From NCBI GenBank assembly GCA_034368805.1, contig JAXMLJ010000041.1:1-9096 (forward strand): a stretch of DNA of 9,096 bases. The letters are read 5' to 3'. Shown one piece after another: positions 1-6,417 of the stretch. The notes below the pieces were generated by a model. It was not told the DNA's origin and searched no databases. It was given only the letters and a program-made list of their open reading frames with translations. The translations under genes were made by a program, and so were the position numbers. How positions within the stretch are numbered: the first letter of the stretch is position 1; each line of letters starts with the position of its first letter. Origin of the DNA: UBA2272 sp034368805. GTDB lineage: Bacteria; Actinomycetota; Coriobacteriia; Anaerosomatales; Anaerosomataceae.

Positions 1-697
1 CCACATCAAAGGAGACGGTGTCTTCCGGCTCGAGTCCCGACTCGGCAACATCGCCGAGGTGCAGGCTCGCGACGAAACCGGCTTCCGGCGGCTCCTCCGC
101 GATAGGCGCGTCGGCCGTGGCAGGAGCCGGCGGCACGACATCGGTGGGAACCACGATCGTGGCGGGACGGGGGGCGATGCGGGGAGCGCTCACATCGGCA
201 TCCGCGATCGTCTCGTCGCCGACCGTGCCGACCATGAGCGTCACGTCTTCGGGAAGCGATACCTCGGCGATGCCGCGCAGGTGCGTCTCGAGCATCCGCC
301 GGAACTCGGCGCGGAACGCCTCTTCGGCCTGCTTGATGCGCGTAAGATCGCCGACGGCCTTCTGCTTCGAGGTGAGCGCGCTGTGGATGACCTCTTTGGC
401 CTTGACCTCGGCATCCTTGAGCACCGCGGCGGCTTCCTGCTGCGCCTTGCCGATGATCTCGTCAGCCGACTTCTGCGCGCTCACGAGCGTGTTGTGCAGC
501 GTGCGCTCCATGTCCTGGTAGCCGCGGACCTTCTCGTCGAGCCCGTCGATGCGCTCGGAGAGGTCGATGTTCTCCTTGAACAGGCGCTCGAGCTCGTCGG
601 CGACCTGATCGAGAAAGGCGTCGACCTCGGCCTCGTTGTAGCCGCGGAGCGCGTGTCCGAACTCCTTGTGGTGGATATCGAGCGGGGTGAGCTTCAT
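1..697 (-). CDS. divIVA: DivIVA-family cell-division/polar growth protein (3' end cut by window edge)
   Basis: This is a coiled-coil scaffold that binds curved membrane at poles and septa and recruits division or polar-growth proteins. About 232 codons are visible and the frame is still open at the window edge, so the C-terminus is missing. The N-terminus carries the conserved DivIVA lipid-binding domain: MKLTPLDI at residues 1-8, then GYNEAEVDAFLDQVADEL at roughly residues 19-36. A long heptad-rich, charged coiled coil follows to about residue 155. From about residue 160 the sequence turns into an Ala/Pro/Val-rich linker of low complexity. The ATG is preceded by GGAAGGA at good spacing. It is the last gene of the visible minus-strand run, 55 bp after yggT. 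The family assignment is firm; the exact role (septum site or tip growth) cannot be read from the sequence. Confidence 0.93.
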   Translation of the reverse strand, partial: MKLTPLDIHHKEFGHALRGYNEAEVDAFLDQVADELERLFKENIDLSERIDGLDEKVRGYQDMERTLHNTLVSAQKSADEIIGKAQQEAAAVLKDAEVKAKEVIHSALTSKQKAVGDLTRIKQAEEAFRAEFRRMLETHLRGIAEVSLPEDVTLMVGTVGDETIADADVSAPRIAPRPATIVVPTDVVPPAPATADAPIAEEPPEAGFVASLHLGDVAESGLEPEDTVSFDV

Positions 698-740
698 CGG
701 TCCGTCCTTCCCGACCGTGTGCGGGTTGTCCTCTTGCGGG

Positions 741-746
741 ATTCTA
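741..746 (-). promoter_or_regulatory. Possible -10 box for divIVA
   Basis: The minus strand reads TAGAAT (one mismatch to TATAAT) in the 55 bp gap between yggT and divIVA, 44 bp before the divIVA ATG. I do not see a convincing -35 at 16-18 bp spacing (GAACAC at 17 bp is poor). A separate divIVA promoter would be sensible, since divIVA is often expressed independently of the upstream cluster, but this call is weak. Confidence 0.2.
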
Positions 747-752
747 ACGCAA

Positions 753-1007
753 CTACGCGCCGAGTGTTCGGAGCCCCGACTGGATGAGCGAAAGTGCGAC
801 TATCGCGACGATCGGCGATATGTCCATCATTCCCAGCGGGGGGATGATTCGACGAAAGATGCCGAGCCACGGCTCAACAATCGTGCCGAGCGTGCGGTAG
901 ATGTCGAAGAGCAACCCGCGCGGACGAATCCACGACATCAGCACGTAGACGATGATGAGGATCTGATAGAAGTCGATGAGACGGACGATGATGCCGAGGG
1001 GCGTCAT
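753..1007 (-). CDS. yggT: YggT/YlmG family small integral membrane protein
   Basis: This 84-residue protein matches the usual length of single-unit YggT (YlmG) proteins. Two hydrophobic segments are visible, at roughly residues 5-26 (IIVRLIDFYQILIIVYVLMSW) and 63-80. Between them lies the typical amphipathic linker with P-W-L at about residues 46-48 and the R-R-I-I-P-P-L-G stretch at about 52-59, which is the family hallmark. The biochemical function of YggT is not settled; homologues have been linked to division and osmotic phenotypes and, in plastids, to nucleoid partition. The start ATG overlaps the proC stop (ATGA, 1004-1007), indicating translational coupling. Its place between proC and divIVA matches many bacterial yggS-proC-yggT and sepF-ylmG-divIVA orders. 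Confidence 0.92.
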   Translation of the reverse strand: MTPLGIIVRLIDFYQILIIVYVLMSWIRPRGLLFDIYRTLGTIVEPWLGIFRRIIPPLGMMDISPIVAIVALSLIQSGLRTLGA

Positions 1008-1834
1008 GAGCCGAGTTCCTTCGCCCGTCGCACGGCCGCCTCGACCGCATCTGAGACGGCTGTCCGCAGACCACCGGCCTCAAGAGCGGTGATCGCCGCG
1101 ATCGTCGTTCCTCCCGGGCTGGCAACACCGTCGATGAGCTCCTGCGGGTGCATCCCTGTGGCGATGAGCAGCTCCGCCGTACCCTTCACCGTCTGCACCG
1201 CGAGTGTCTGGGCGATCTCCCGGGTCAGTCCCTGGTTGACGCCGGCCCTCGCAAGCGCGTCGATCATGAGCGCGATGTACGCAGGGCCGGAGCCCGAGAT
1301 GGCCGTCGCCGCGTCCTGGTTGCGCTCATCGATCACGACCGCCTCGCCGAGCGACTCGAACAGCGTCCTAACCCGTTCGACCTGCGCTTCGGTCGCCGAG
1401 CCGCCACCGCTCACGACGGCCATTCCCGCGCCGACCATCGCGGGCGTGTTGGGCATGACCCGTACGACCGGCGTGTCGGGCCGGAGCAGTGATTCGATGC
1501 GAGCCGTCGTGATTCCCGCCGCGATCGACACGACGACGGCGCCCGCGGCGACATCATCGGCCAGATGCGCGAGAACCGCGTCGAAGACCTGCGGCTTGAC
1601 GGCGACCAGCACGATCTCGGCCTCGCCGACGATGTCGTGACCATCGCCTACGGCAGCGATACCGTGCCGGGCGAAGACCTCACGACGTGCGGCGTTGGGC
1701 TCAGCCACGGCGATCGACGCGGCACCGAGAACTCCTGACGAGACGAGCCCGGCGGCTATCGCCTCGCCCATCCGGCCGCCGCCTACGATGGCGAGCGTGT
1801 AGCGGGCGGTCACGGGCACCTCATCCATCGACAC
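1004..1834 (-). CDS. proC: Pyrroline-5-carboxylate reductase (proline biosynthesis)
   Basis: ProC catalyses the last step of proline synthesis, reducing 1-pyrroline-5-carboxylate to L-proline with NAD(P)H in the cytosol. At up to 276 residues it has the usual family length. The Rossmann motif VGGGRMGEAI lies at about residues 17-26, followed by the AVKPQ strand-loop (78-82), MPNTP (127-131), GSGPAYI (181-187) in the dimerisation/substrate helices, and SPGGTT (239-244), all family hallmarks. The start is ambiguous. GTG at 1834 gives the longest form; ATG at 1828 is two codons shorter and more likely on codon grounds. Both overlap the sepF stop, by 14 or 8 bp. No strong Shine-Dalgarno is visible, which fits coupling to sepF translation. 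It is a metabolic gene embedded in a division operon, as also seen in yggS-proC-yggT clusters elsewhere. Confidence 0.95.
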   Translation of the reverse strand: MSMDEVPVTARYTLAIVGGGRMGEAIAAGLVSSGVLGAASIAVAEPNAARREVFARHGIAAVGDGHDIVGEAEIVLVAVKPQVFDAVLAHLADDVAAGAVVVSIAAGITTARIESLLRPDTPVVRVMPNTPAMVGAGMAVVSGGGSATEAQVERVRTLFESLGEAVVIDERNQDAATAISGSGPAYIALMIDALARAGVNQGLTREIAQTLAVQTVKGTAELLIATGMHPQELIDGVASPGGTTIAAITALEAGGLRTAVSDAVEAAVRRAKELGS

Positions 1835-2351
1835 TGAACAGGCCCCGGTCCCGCAGAGCCGCGCGCTGCGCGTCGCTGACGGTCACGTTGGCGGGTGTGA
1901 GCATGAAGACCTTGTCGGACACCTTCTGCAGTCCGCCATTGAGTCCGTACGTAAGCCCCGATGCGAACGCAAGCAGCTGCCGCGCGATGTCGGGATCGGT
2001 CATGGTGAGGTTCATGATCACGGACATGCCGGACTTGAACCTGTCCGCGATGGCCTGCGCCTCGGCATACGCCCGCGGTTCTACGATCTGCATCTTGACC
2101 TGCGGAACGGCCTGCATGCCCGGTCCCGGGGAGACGGTCCCGTGCCTGCCGGCATCGCGCGCACGGTCGAGATCCGGCTCACGCCTCACACGGCGGATGC
2201 TCGTGGGCGGCTCTTCATCGTACGGGCTGCGATAGGCCGGCGGAGCGTCATAGCCCTCGGCCCCATCCTCGGCCTCATCGTAGTCTTCGTACTCATCGTA
2301 GTCGTCGTCTCCGAAGCCGAGCCTCGCTTTGATGTCACGCCACACGCCCAC
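1821..2351 (-). CDS. sepF: SepF, FtsZ membrane anchor/septum assembly protein
   Basis: SepF binds the C-terminal tail of FtsZ, tethers the Z-ring to the membrane through an N-terminal amphipathic helix, and polymerises into rings. I place the start at GTG 2351, preceded by AGGAG six bases upstream. It opens with the typical V-G-V-W-R-D-I-K-A-R-L-G-F helix and gives 176 residues. The frame can be extended to 2423, but that would run into yggS and add unrelated sequence. An acidic stretch rich in D, E and Y occupies residues 15-35, then a Pro/Arg linker, and the SepF fold lies at about residues 86-160 (MQIVEPRAYAEAQAIAD, then GLTYGLNGGL at 132-141). The glycines in that last segment correspond to the conserved self-interaction region. 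It follows yggS by 28 bp and overlaps proC. The FtsZ partner tail is visible at the other end of the window. Confidence 0.95.
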   Translation of the reverse strand: MGVWRDIKARLGFGDDDYDEYEDYDEAEDGAEGYDAPPAYRSPYDEEPPTSIRRVRREPDLDRARDAGRHGTVSPGPGMQAVPQVKMQIVEPRAYAEAQAIADRFKSGMSVIMNLTMTDPDIARQLLAFASGLTYGLNGGLQKVSDKVFMLTPANVTVSDAQRAALRDRGLFSVDG

Positions 2352-2379
2352 GCTCGTCTCCTCGCTTACGTCGGATCGG

Positions 2380-3060
2380 CTACCGGCCGAAGATCGCGCG
2401 ACCGATGCGTACGATGGTAGCACCCTCTTCTATGGCGACCTCGAGATCGTTGGTCATCCCCATGGAGAGTTCCGTCATCTCCACCCCATTGAACCGCATA
2501 GCGTCAAGGGATTCAAACAGCCCGCGCAGGTCCCGAAAGACCCAACGGATCGACTCGGCACGCGACGCGAACGGGGCGATGGTCATGAGGCCACGCACGT
2601 CGACGGCCTGCAGGTCGAGCGAGCATCTGAGCACGTCAACGGCCTCGTCGGGAGTCATCCCATGCTTCGAAGCCTCGTGCGCGACGTTGACCTGGAGCAG
2701 CACCGGCTGCACGACACCCATGGCGCTGGCAACGCGATCGATCCGCTCGAGCAGGTGCGCGGAGTCCACCGAGTGGATCAGGTGCGCCTTGCCAACCACG
2801 TGCTGGACCTTGTTCGACTGGAGTGTCCCGATGAAGTGCCACCGCACATCCGGGAACAGACCACGCTTGGCGACGAACTCCTGGACGCGGTTCTCGCCGA
2901 AGTCGGTCACGCCGGCCGCGATCGCATCGCGCACCTCCGGCGGCCCGACCGTCTTGGCTACCGCGACGATGACGATATCGTCGGCATCGCGACCGACTGC
3001 GTCCGCCGCATCGCACACACGGCGGCGAACGGCGTCGTATCGCTCGGCTACCTGGCTCAC
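2380..3060 (-). CDS. yggS: YggS/YlmE-type PLP-binding protein (PLP homeostasis protein)
   Basis: This 226-residue single-domain protein has the fold of the N-terminal barrel of alanine racemase and binds pyridoxal 5'-phosphate. The family (YggS, YlmE, PROSC/PLPBP) buffers PLP and affects amino-acid and keto-acid balance; no racemase activity is established. The PLP lysine is K36 in V-A-K-T. Other hallmarks are FGENRVQE (about 54-61), WHFIGTLQSNK (about 74-84), and the C-terminal LSMGMTNDLEVAIEEGAT followed by VRIG and FG at the phosphate-binding end. The start GTG overlaps the phoU stop (GTGA, 3057-3060) and lacks a clear Shine-Dalgarno, so it probably relies on re-initiation after phoU. The neighbour sepF fits the common yggS-sepF order; the upstream neighbour phoU is unusual. 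Confidence 0.94.
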   Translation of the reverse strand: MSQVAERYDAVRRRVCDAADAVGRDADDIVIVAVAKTVGPPEVRDAIAAGVTDFGENRVQEFVAKRGLFPDVRWHFIGTLQSNKVQHVVGKAHLIHSVDSAHLLERIDRVASAMGVVQPVLLQVNVAHEASKHGMTPDEAVDVLRCSLDLQAVDVRGLMTIAPFASRAESIRWVFRDLRGLFESLDAMRFNGVEMTELSMGMTNDLEVAIEEGATIVRIGRAIFGR

Positions 3061-3737
3061 GAGTCGGGTGTGTCCGTCTCCTCGCCGGTCGTGTCAAACG
3101 CCTCGAACTCGCCGGTCACCATGTACACGAGGCGCTCGCCGATGTCGACCGCGTGGTCCGCGATCCGCTCGAGATAGCGCGAAGCGAGCACCATCTGGCT
3201 CGCCCACTCGATGTCTTCTTCCTCCTGCAGCCGGGCGAGTTCGCGGAAGAACTGCTTGAAGAGGTGGTCGATCGGCTCGTCCATCTCCTTCAACTTGTAC
3301 GCCAGCTCGAGGTCGTTCTTCTCAAATGCCTCGAGCATCGCCTCGAGAACGCGGTGCACGAGGTTGCCCTGCGCCTTGATGAGGTCGTAGAGCGTCTGCG
3401 GCCCGCGGCGGCCGGCGGTGCGACGCGCGGCCTTGGCGATGTTGACGGCCAGATCGCCCATGCGCTCCATGTGCATGCTGATATGTGCGAGCGAGTGGAG
3501 CAGACGCAGGTCACGCGCGACCGGGAACTGCGTCGCGATGGTCTCGAGCGTGCGCTCCTCGAGCGCCAGACAGCGCGTGTCGATCTCGTCGTCGCGCGCA
3601 ATGACGGCCTCGGCGAGCTCGACGTCGGCCTCGACGAGGGACACGGCCGCGTCGCGGGAGACCGCTATGATCAGCCGCCCGATATCGACGACCTCGGCCT
3701 TGATGGCCTTGAGTTCCTTGCGATAGCTCTCACGCAT
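3057..3737 (-). CDS. phoU: PhoU phosphate-signalling protein
   Basis: PhoU is a cytosolic, peripheral regulator that links the Pst transporter to a PhoR-type sensor kinase and dampens phosphate import and Pho signalling. The 226-residue product shows two tandem three-helix PhoU repeats. Repeat one carries the metal-site helix HMERMGDLAVNIAK (about 89-102, with E91, D95 and N99). Repeat two carries YLERIADHAVDIGER (about 188-202, with E190, D194 and D198). The start is placed at ATG 3737; GTG at 3740 is immediately upstream and equally possible. GAGGAG lies 9 bp before that GTG. The frame continues to 3812, but the extra residues are not PhoU-like. It sits 98 bp after pstB, with its own candidate promoter, and its stop overlaps the yggS start. 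No phoR or phoP gene is in the window. Confidence 0.95.
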   Translation of the reverse strand: MRESYRKELKAIKAEVVDIGRLIIAVSRDAAVSLVEADVELAEAVIARDDEIDTRCLALEERTLETIATQFPVARDLRLLHSLAHISMHMERMGDLAVNIAKAARRTAGRRGPQTLYDLIKAQGNLVHRVLEAMLEAFEKNDLELAYKLKEMDEPIDHLFKQFFRELARLQEEEDIEWASQMVLASRYLERIADHAVDIGERLVYMVTGEFEAFDTTGEETDTPDS

Positions 3738-3785
3738 CACGGCTCGCTTCTCCTCGCATCGTGGTCGCCGCCCGATCGTCTGGCC

Positions 3786-3791
3786 ATTATA
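3786..3791 (-). promoter_or_regulatory. Candidate -10 element (TATAAT) upstream of phoU
   Basis: The minus strand reads a perfect TATAAT in the 98 bp pstB-phoU gap, 48 bp before the phoU ATG, in otherwise very GC-rich DNA. At 17 bp spacing the -35 position reads ACATGC, which is poor; TTCACA fits better but at 20 bp. A missing -35 would suit an activator-dependent promoter (see the PHO-box-like repeat at 3813-3830). Confidence 0.45.
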
Positions 3792-3812
3792 GCCGCGACC
3801 GACGCACCGCAT

Positions 3813-3830
3813 GTGAAACGCCCGTTACAG
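3813..3830 (-). promoter_or_regulatory. PHO-box-like direct repeat upstream of phoU
   Basis: The minus strand reads CTGTAAC-GGGC-GTTTCAC, two 7-bp units separated by 4 bp. Against the E. coli PHO box (CTGTCAT, 4 bp, CTGTCAY) each half matches 5 of 7 positions and the spacing is right. The end of the box is 21 bp from the TATAAT; the classical arrangement has about 10-11 bp there, so it is one helical turn further away. The location in front of phoU, a Pho-regulon gene, adds weight. The actinobacterial PhoP consensus differs in detail, so this remains a candidate. Confidence 0.3.
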
Positions 3831-3835
3831 TCTGA

Positions 3836-4657
3836 CTACCCGAAACGCCCGGTGATGTAGTCCTCGGTCCGTCGGTCGCGCGGGCTCGTGAAGATCTCGG
3901 CGGTCCGTCCAAACTCGATGAGTTCGGCGGCCTCACCCTGCTTCTCCTGCAAGAAGAACGCTGTCTCATCGGAGACGCGCGCAGCCTGCTGCATGTTGTG
4001 CGTGACGATGATGATGGTCACCGAGTTCTTCAGCTCGGCCATGAGGTCCTCGACCTTCTGGACGCTCGTAGGGTCGATCGCCGAACACGGCTCGTCCATG
4101 AGCAACACGTCCGGCTGGACCGCGAGCACGCGCGCGATGCACAGCCGCTGCTGCTGACCGCCGGAGAGCGTCAGACCACCGCGGCCCATGATGTCCTTGA
4201 CCTCTTTCCAGACGTTCGCACGCACGAGCGCCTTCTCGACGATCTCATCGAGCTCGGCCTTCTTCGTGACACCGTGCAGGCGGGGCCCGAATGCCACGTT
4301 GTCGTAGATCGACATCGGGAACGGGTTCGGCTGCTGGAAGATCATCCCCACGCGGCGACGCAGGTCGACCGGGTCCACGCCCGGACCGTAGATGTCCGCG
4401 CCGTCGAGCGTGATCGTTCCCTCCACACGTGTCCCGGGGATGAGATCGTTCATGCGGTTGAGGCACCTGAGAAACGTCGACTTGCCGCACCCCGACGGGC
4501 CGATGAACGCCGTGACCGAGTTCTCACGCACGTCGATCGTGATGCCGGTCAGCGCGTGGAAGTCGCCATAAAAGAACTCGAGGCCGCGGACGCTGAACCT
4601 CGGGTTCCCGGTGAGGGGTTCGGTGGAAAGCTGTGAAACTGGCGGGGAAGGGTTCAT
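3836..4657 (-). CDS. pstB: Phosphate ABC transporter ATP-binding protein PstB
   Basis: PstB is the ATPase that drives phosphate uptake through PstC/PstA at the cytoplasmic face. The product is 273 residues. All nucleotide-binding motifs are intact: Walker A GPSGCGKST (53-61), Q-loop FQQPNPFP (107-114, a PstB hallmark), signature LSGGQQQRL (164-172), Walker B VLLMDEP (184-190) with the D-loop SAID (192-195), and the switch histidine H220 in VTHNM. The C-terminus ends with YITGRFG, the classic PstB terminus. The start ATG 4657 overlaps the pstA stop (ATGA). The same frame is open upstream to 5443, but that part lies antiphase over pstA and is not protein-like. The first 20 residues are a Pro/Ser-rich extension before the conserved domain. 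Next is the 98 bp gap before phoU. Confidence 0.97.
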   Translation of the reverse strand: MNPSPPVSQLSTEPLTGNPRFSVRGLEFFYGDFHALTGITIDVRENSVTAFIGPSGCGKSTFLRCLNRMNDLIPGTRVEGTITLDGADIYGPGVDPVDLRRRVGMIFQQPNPFPMSIYDNVAFGPRLHGVTKKAELDEIVEKALVRANVWKEVKDIMGRGGLTLSGGQQQRLCIARVLAVQPDVLLMDEPCSAIDPTSVQKVEDLMAELKNSVTIIIVTHNMQQAARVSDETAFFLQEKQGEAAELIEFGRTAEIFTSPRDRRTEDYITGRFG

Positions 4658-5484
4658 CCCTGGAGCCTCCTGTTCCGGGCTGCAAGCCAGCGTGCGCTGA
4701 GGTTGAAGAAGAGCACCATTACCATGAGCAGGAGCGCTGTGCCGTACGCGGCGTCCATGTTGATGCCCTCCATGGCCAGCATGTACAGGTGCACGGTCAT
4801 CGACCGGCCCGAGTCGAGCGGCGAGAGCGGCAGATACACGGCCTGTCCCATCGTGAAGATCACGACCGCAGTCTCGCCGACCGCACGACCCATGGCGAGG
4901 ATGATGCCCGTGAGGATGCGCGGAAGTGCCGAGGGCAGCACGATCCGGCTCACGGTCTGCCATTTGCTCGCGCCCAGACCGTAGCTGCCCCAGCGGATGT
5001 ACTTCGGAACCGCCCGGATCGCCTCCTCGGTCGCACGCATGACGATCGGCAGCATGAGGAAGGACAGCGCAAGCGCGCCGGAGAGTACCGAGAAGCCGAG
5101 CCCCATCGCCTCGACGAAGAGTGCGAAGCCGAACAGGCCCATGACGATCGACGGCACGCTGGCCAGTGTGTCGGCGGCGAACCGGATGGCGTCCACGAGC
5201 TTGCCCTGCACCGCGTACTCGGCGAGGTACACGGCGGCCAGAACCGCGATGGGCGTGACGATGAGCATGGACAGGCCGGTGACGTACATCGTCGCGATGA
5301 TGGTCGGCCCGATGCCGCCCTCGGCATTCACGCCGTGCGGCTTCGTGAAGATGAACTCGGGCGTGATCTGGCCGACCCCCCGCACGAACACGTAAAGGAT
5401 GACGGCGCCGAGCATGGTCACCGTGGTGATCCCGCACAGCCACAGCACCCCGAGTGCGATCCGGTTGGTCCAGCGCTTGCCCAT
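4654..5484 (-). CDS. pstA: Phosphate ABC transporter permease PstA
   Basis: PstA is one of the two membrane permeases of the Pst importer. The 276-residue product has about six hydrophobic helices, the first at about residues 9-36. The cytoplasmic EAA loop that contacts PstB is clear: EAIRAVPKYIRWGSYGLGA followed by the conserved ILAMGRAVGETA. A small periplasmic domain with the P-H-G-V-N-A-E-G-G-I-G-P stretch (about 49-60) is typical of PstA. The ATG at 5484 lies 3 bp after the pstC stop, with an AGAGGT ribosome site inside the pstC end. The stop overlaps pstB. PstA is told from PstC by its order, by the PHGVNAEGGIGP loop and by the shorter N-terminus. Confidence 0.95.
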   Translation of the reverse strand: MGKRWTNRIALGVLWLCGITTVTMLGAVILYVFVRGVGQITPEFIFTKPHGVNAEGGIGPTIIATMYVTGLSMLIVTPIAVLAAVYLAEYAVQGKLVDAIRFAADTLASVPSIVMGLFGFALFVEAMGLGFSVLSGALALSFLMLPIVMRATEEAIRAVPKYIRWGSYGLGASKWQTVSRIVLPSALPRILTGIILAMGRAVGETAVVIFTMGQAVYLPLSPLDSGRSMTVHLYMLAMEGINMDAAYGTALLLMVMVLFFNLSARWLAARNRRLQG

Positions 5485-5487
5485 CGC

Positions 5488-6417
5488 CTACGACCTCTTC
5501 GCGTTCAGCCGGGAGAGAGCACGCACGATCGCGACGAGCCCCATCGAGATGATGAACAGGATGATGGCCAGACCGAACAGCGCCGTACGATGCGTGCCCG
5601 ACGCATAACTCATGTCGATCACGATCTGACTCGTGATGGTTGCGATCGGCGCGCCGAGTCCCTCGAAGAACTGCGGCGCATTGCCCGCCACCATGACGAC
5701 GGCCATGGTCTCACCGATCGCCCTGCCCATGCCGAGGATGATCGCGTCGAAGATACCGATCTTCGCGGCCGGGACGAGCACCTTGTAGATGGTCTGCCAC
5801 GTCGTCGCGCCCATAGCGTAGCTCGCCTCGCGAATCCCGGGCGGCACCGAGCGAAGTGCGTCCTCGGTCAGCGTGGCGATGGTCGGCACGATCATCACCG
5901 CCAGGATCAGCGACGCCGTGAGCGGTCCAAAACCCATGCTCCCGGTCAGCTCAGCCACGAACGGCCGCACGATCACGAGGCCGAAGAACCCGAACACCAC
6001 CGAAGGCACGCCGGCCAGAAGCTCGACGGCCGGCCGGACGATCCCGCGCACGGTGGGAGTCGCGATCTCCGAGAGGAAGATCGCCGTGCCGATGGCAAGC
6101 GGCGCGCCGAAGACGAGGGCGCCGATCGTGACCACGAGCGTGCCGGTCACGAGCGGACCGATTCCGAATTTGCCGAACGTGGAGGACCACTCGGAGCCGA
6201 AGAGGAACGCCGCCAGACCCGGATCCTCGATGACCGGCCAGCCCCGGAATCCGACGAAGAAGAAGATGAGCGCCACGCCGGCTACGGCCGCGATCGCGCA
6301 GGTAAGGAACAGGTTCTTGAGCAGCGCCTCCTGGATGTATGTGGCACGAGACATCATCTTGAGCGTGCGGGCCGCGCCCGCCTGTGGAGCGCGCTTCGTC
6401 TCGAGCGGCTCAGCCAC
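5488..6417 (-). CDS. pstC: Phosphate ABC transporter permease PstC
   Basis: PstC is the second permease of the Pst phosphate importer and pairs with PstA. I chose GTG 6417 as the start because AAGGAGGT, a near-perfect Shine-Dalgarno, lies five bases upstream; the frame itself is open to 6459. This gives 309 residues: a basic cytoplasmic N-terminus of about 35, then six predicted helices starting at about 36-57. Family marks are PAVELLAGVPSVVFGFFGL in the membrane, the EAA loop EDALRSVPPGIREASYAMGA, and ILGMGRAIGETMAV. The start overlaps the end of pstS by 8 bp, so the two are likely translated together. The gene order pstS-pstC-pstA-pstB is canonical. Confidence 0.96.
   Translation of the reverse strand: MAEPLETKRAPQAGAARTLKMMSRATYIQEALLKNLFLTCAIAAVAGVALIFFFVGFRGWPVIEDPGLAAFLFGSEWSSTFGKFGIGPLVTGTLVVTIGALVFGAPLAIGTAIFLSEIATPTVRGIVRPAVELLAGVPSVVFGFFGLVIVRPFVAELTGSMGFGPLTASLILAVMIVPTIATLTEDALRSVPPGIREASYAMGATTWQTIYKVLVPAAKIGIFDAIILGMGRAIGETMAVVMVAGNAPQFFEGLGAPIATITSQIVIDMSYASGTHRTALFGLAIILFIISMGLVAIVRALSRLNAKRS

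Noticed and set aside
59..787. Open plus-strand frame opposite divIVA
   Set aside because: DivIVA on the minus strand has strong family motifs and a ribosome site; the plus-strand product shows only shadow codon patterns.
2352..2423. Longer sepF form starting at 2423
   Set aside because: It would overlap the end of yggS and add a Ser-rich leader not seen in SepF; GTG 2351 has AGGAG at six bases and begins the typical amphipathic helix.
3738..3835. Terminator between pstB and phoU
   Set aside because: I found no stable stem followed by a T-run on the minus strand in this gap, so read-through from pstB remains possible.
4658..5443. N-terminal extension of pstB to 535 residues
   Set aside because: That part is out of frame over pstA, is R/H-rich, and ends where ATG 4657 overlaps the pstA stop in a normal coupled junction.
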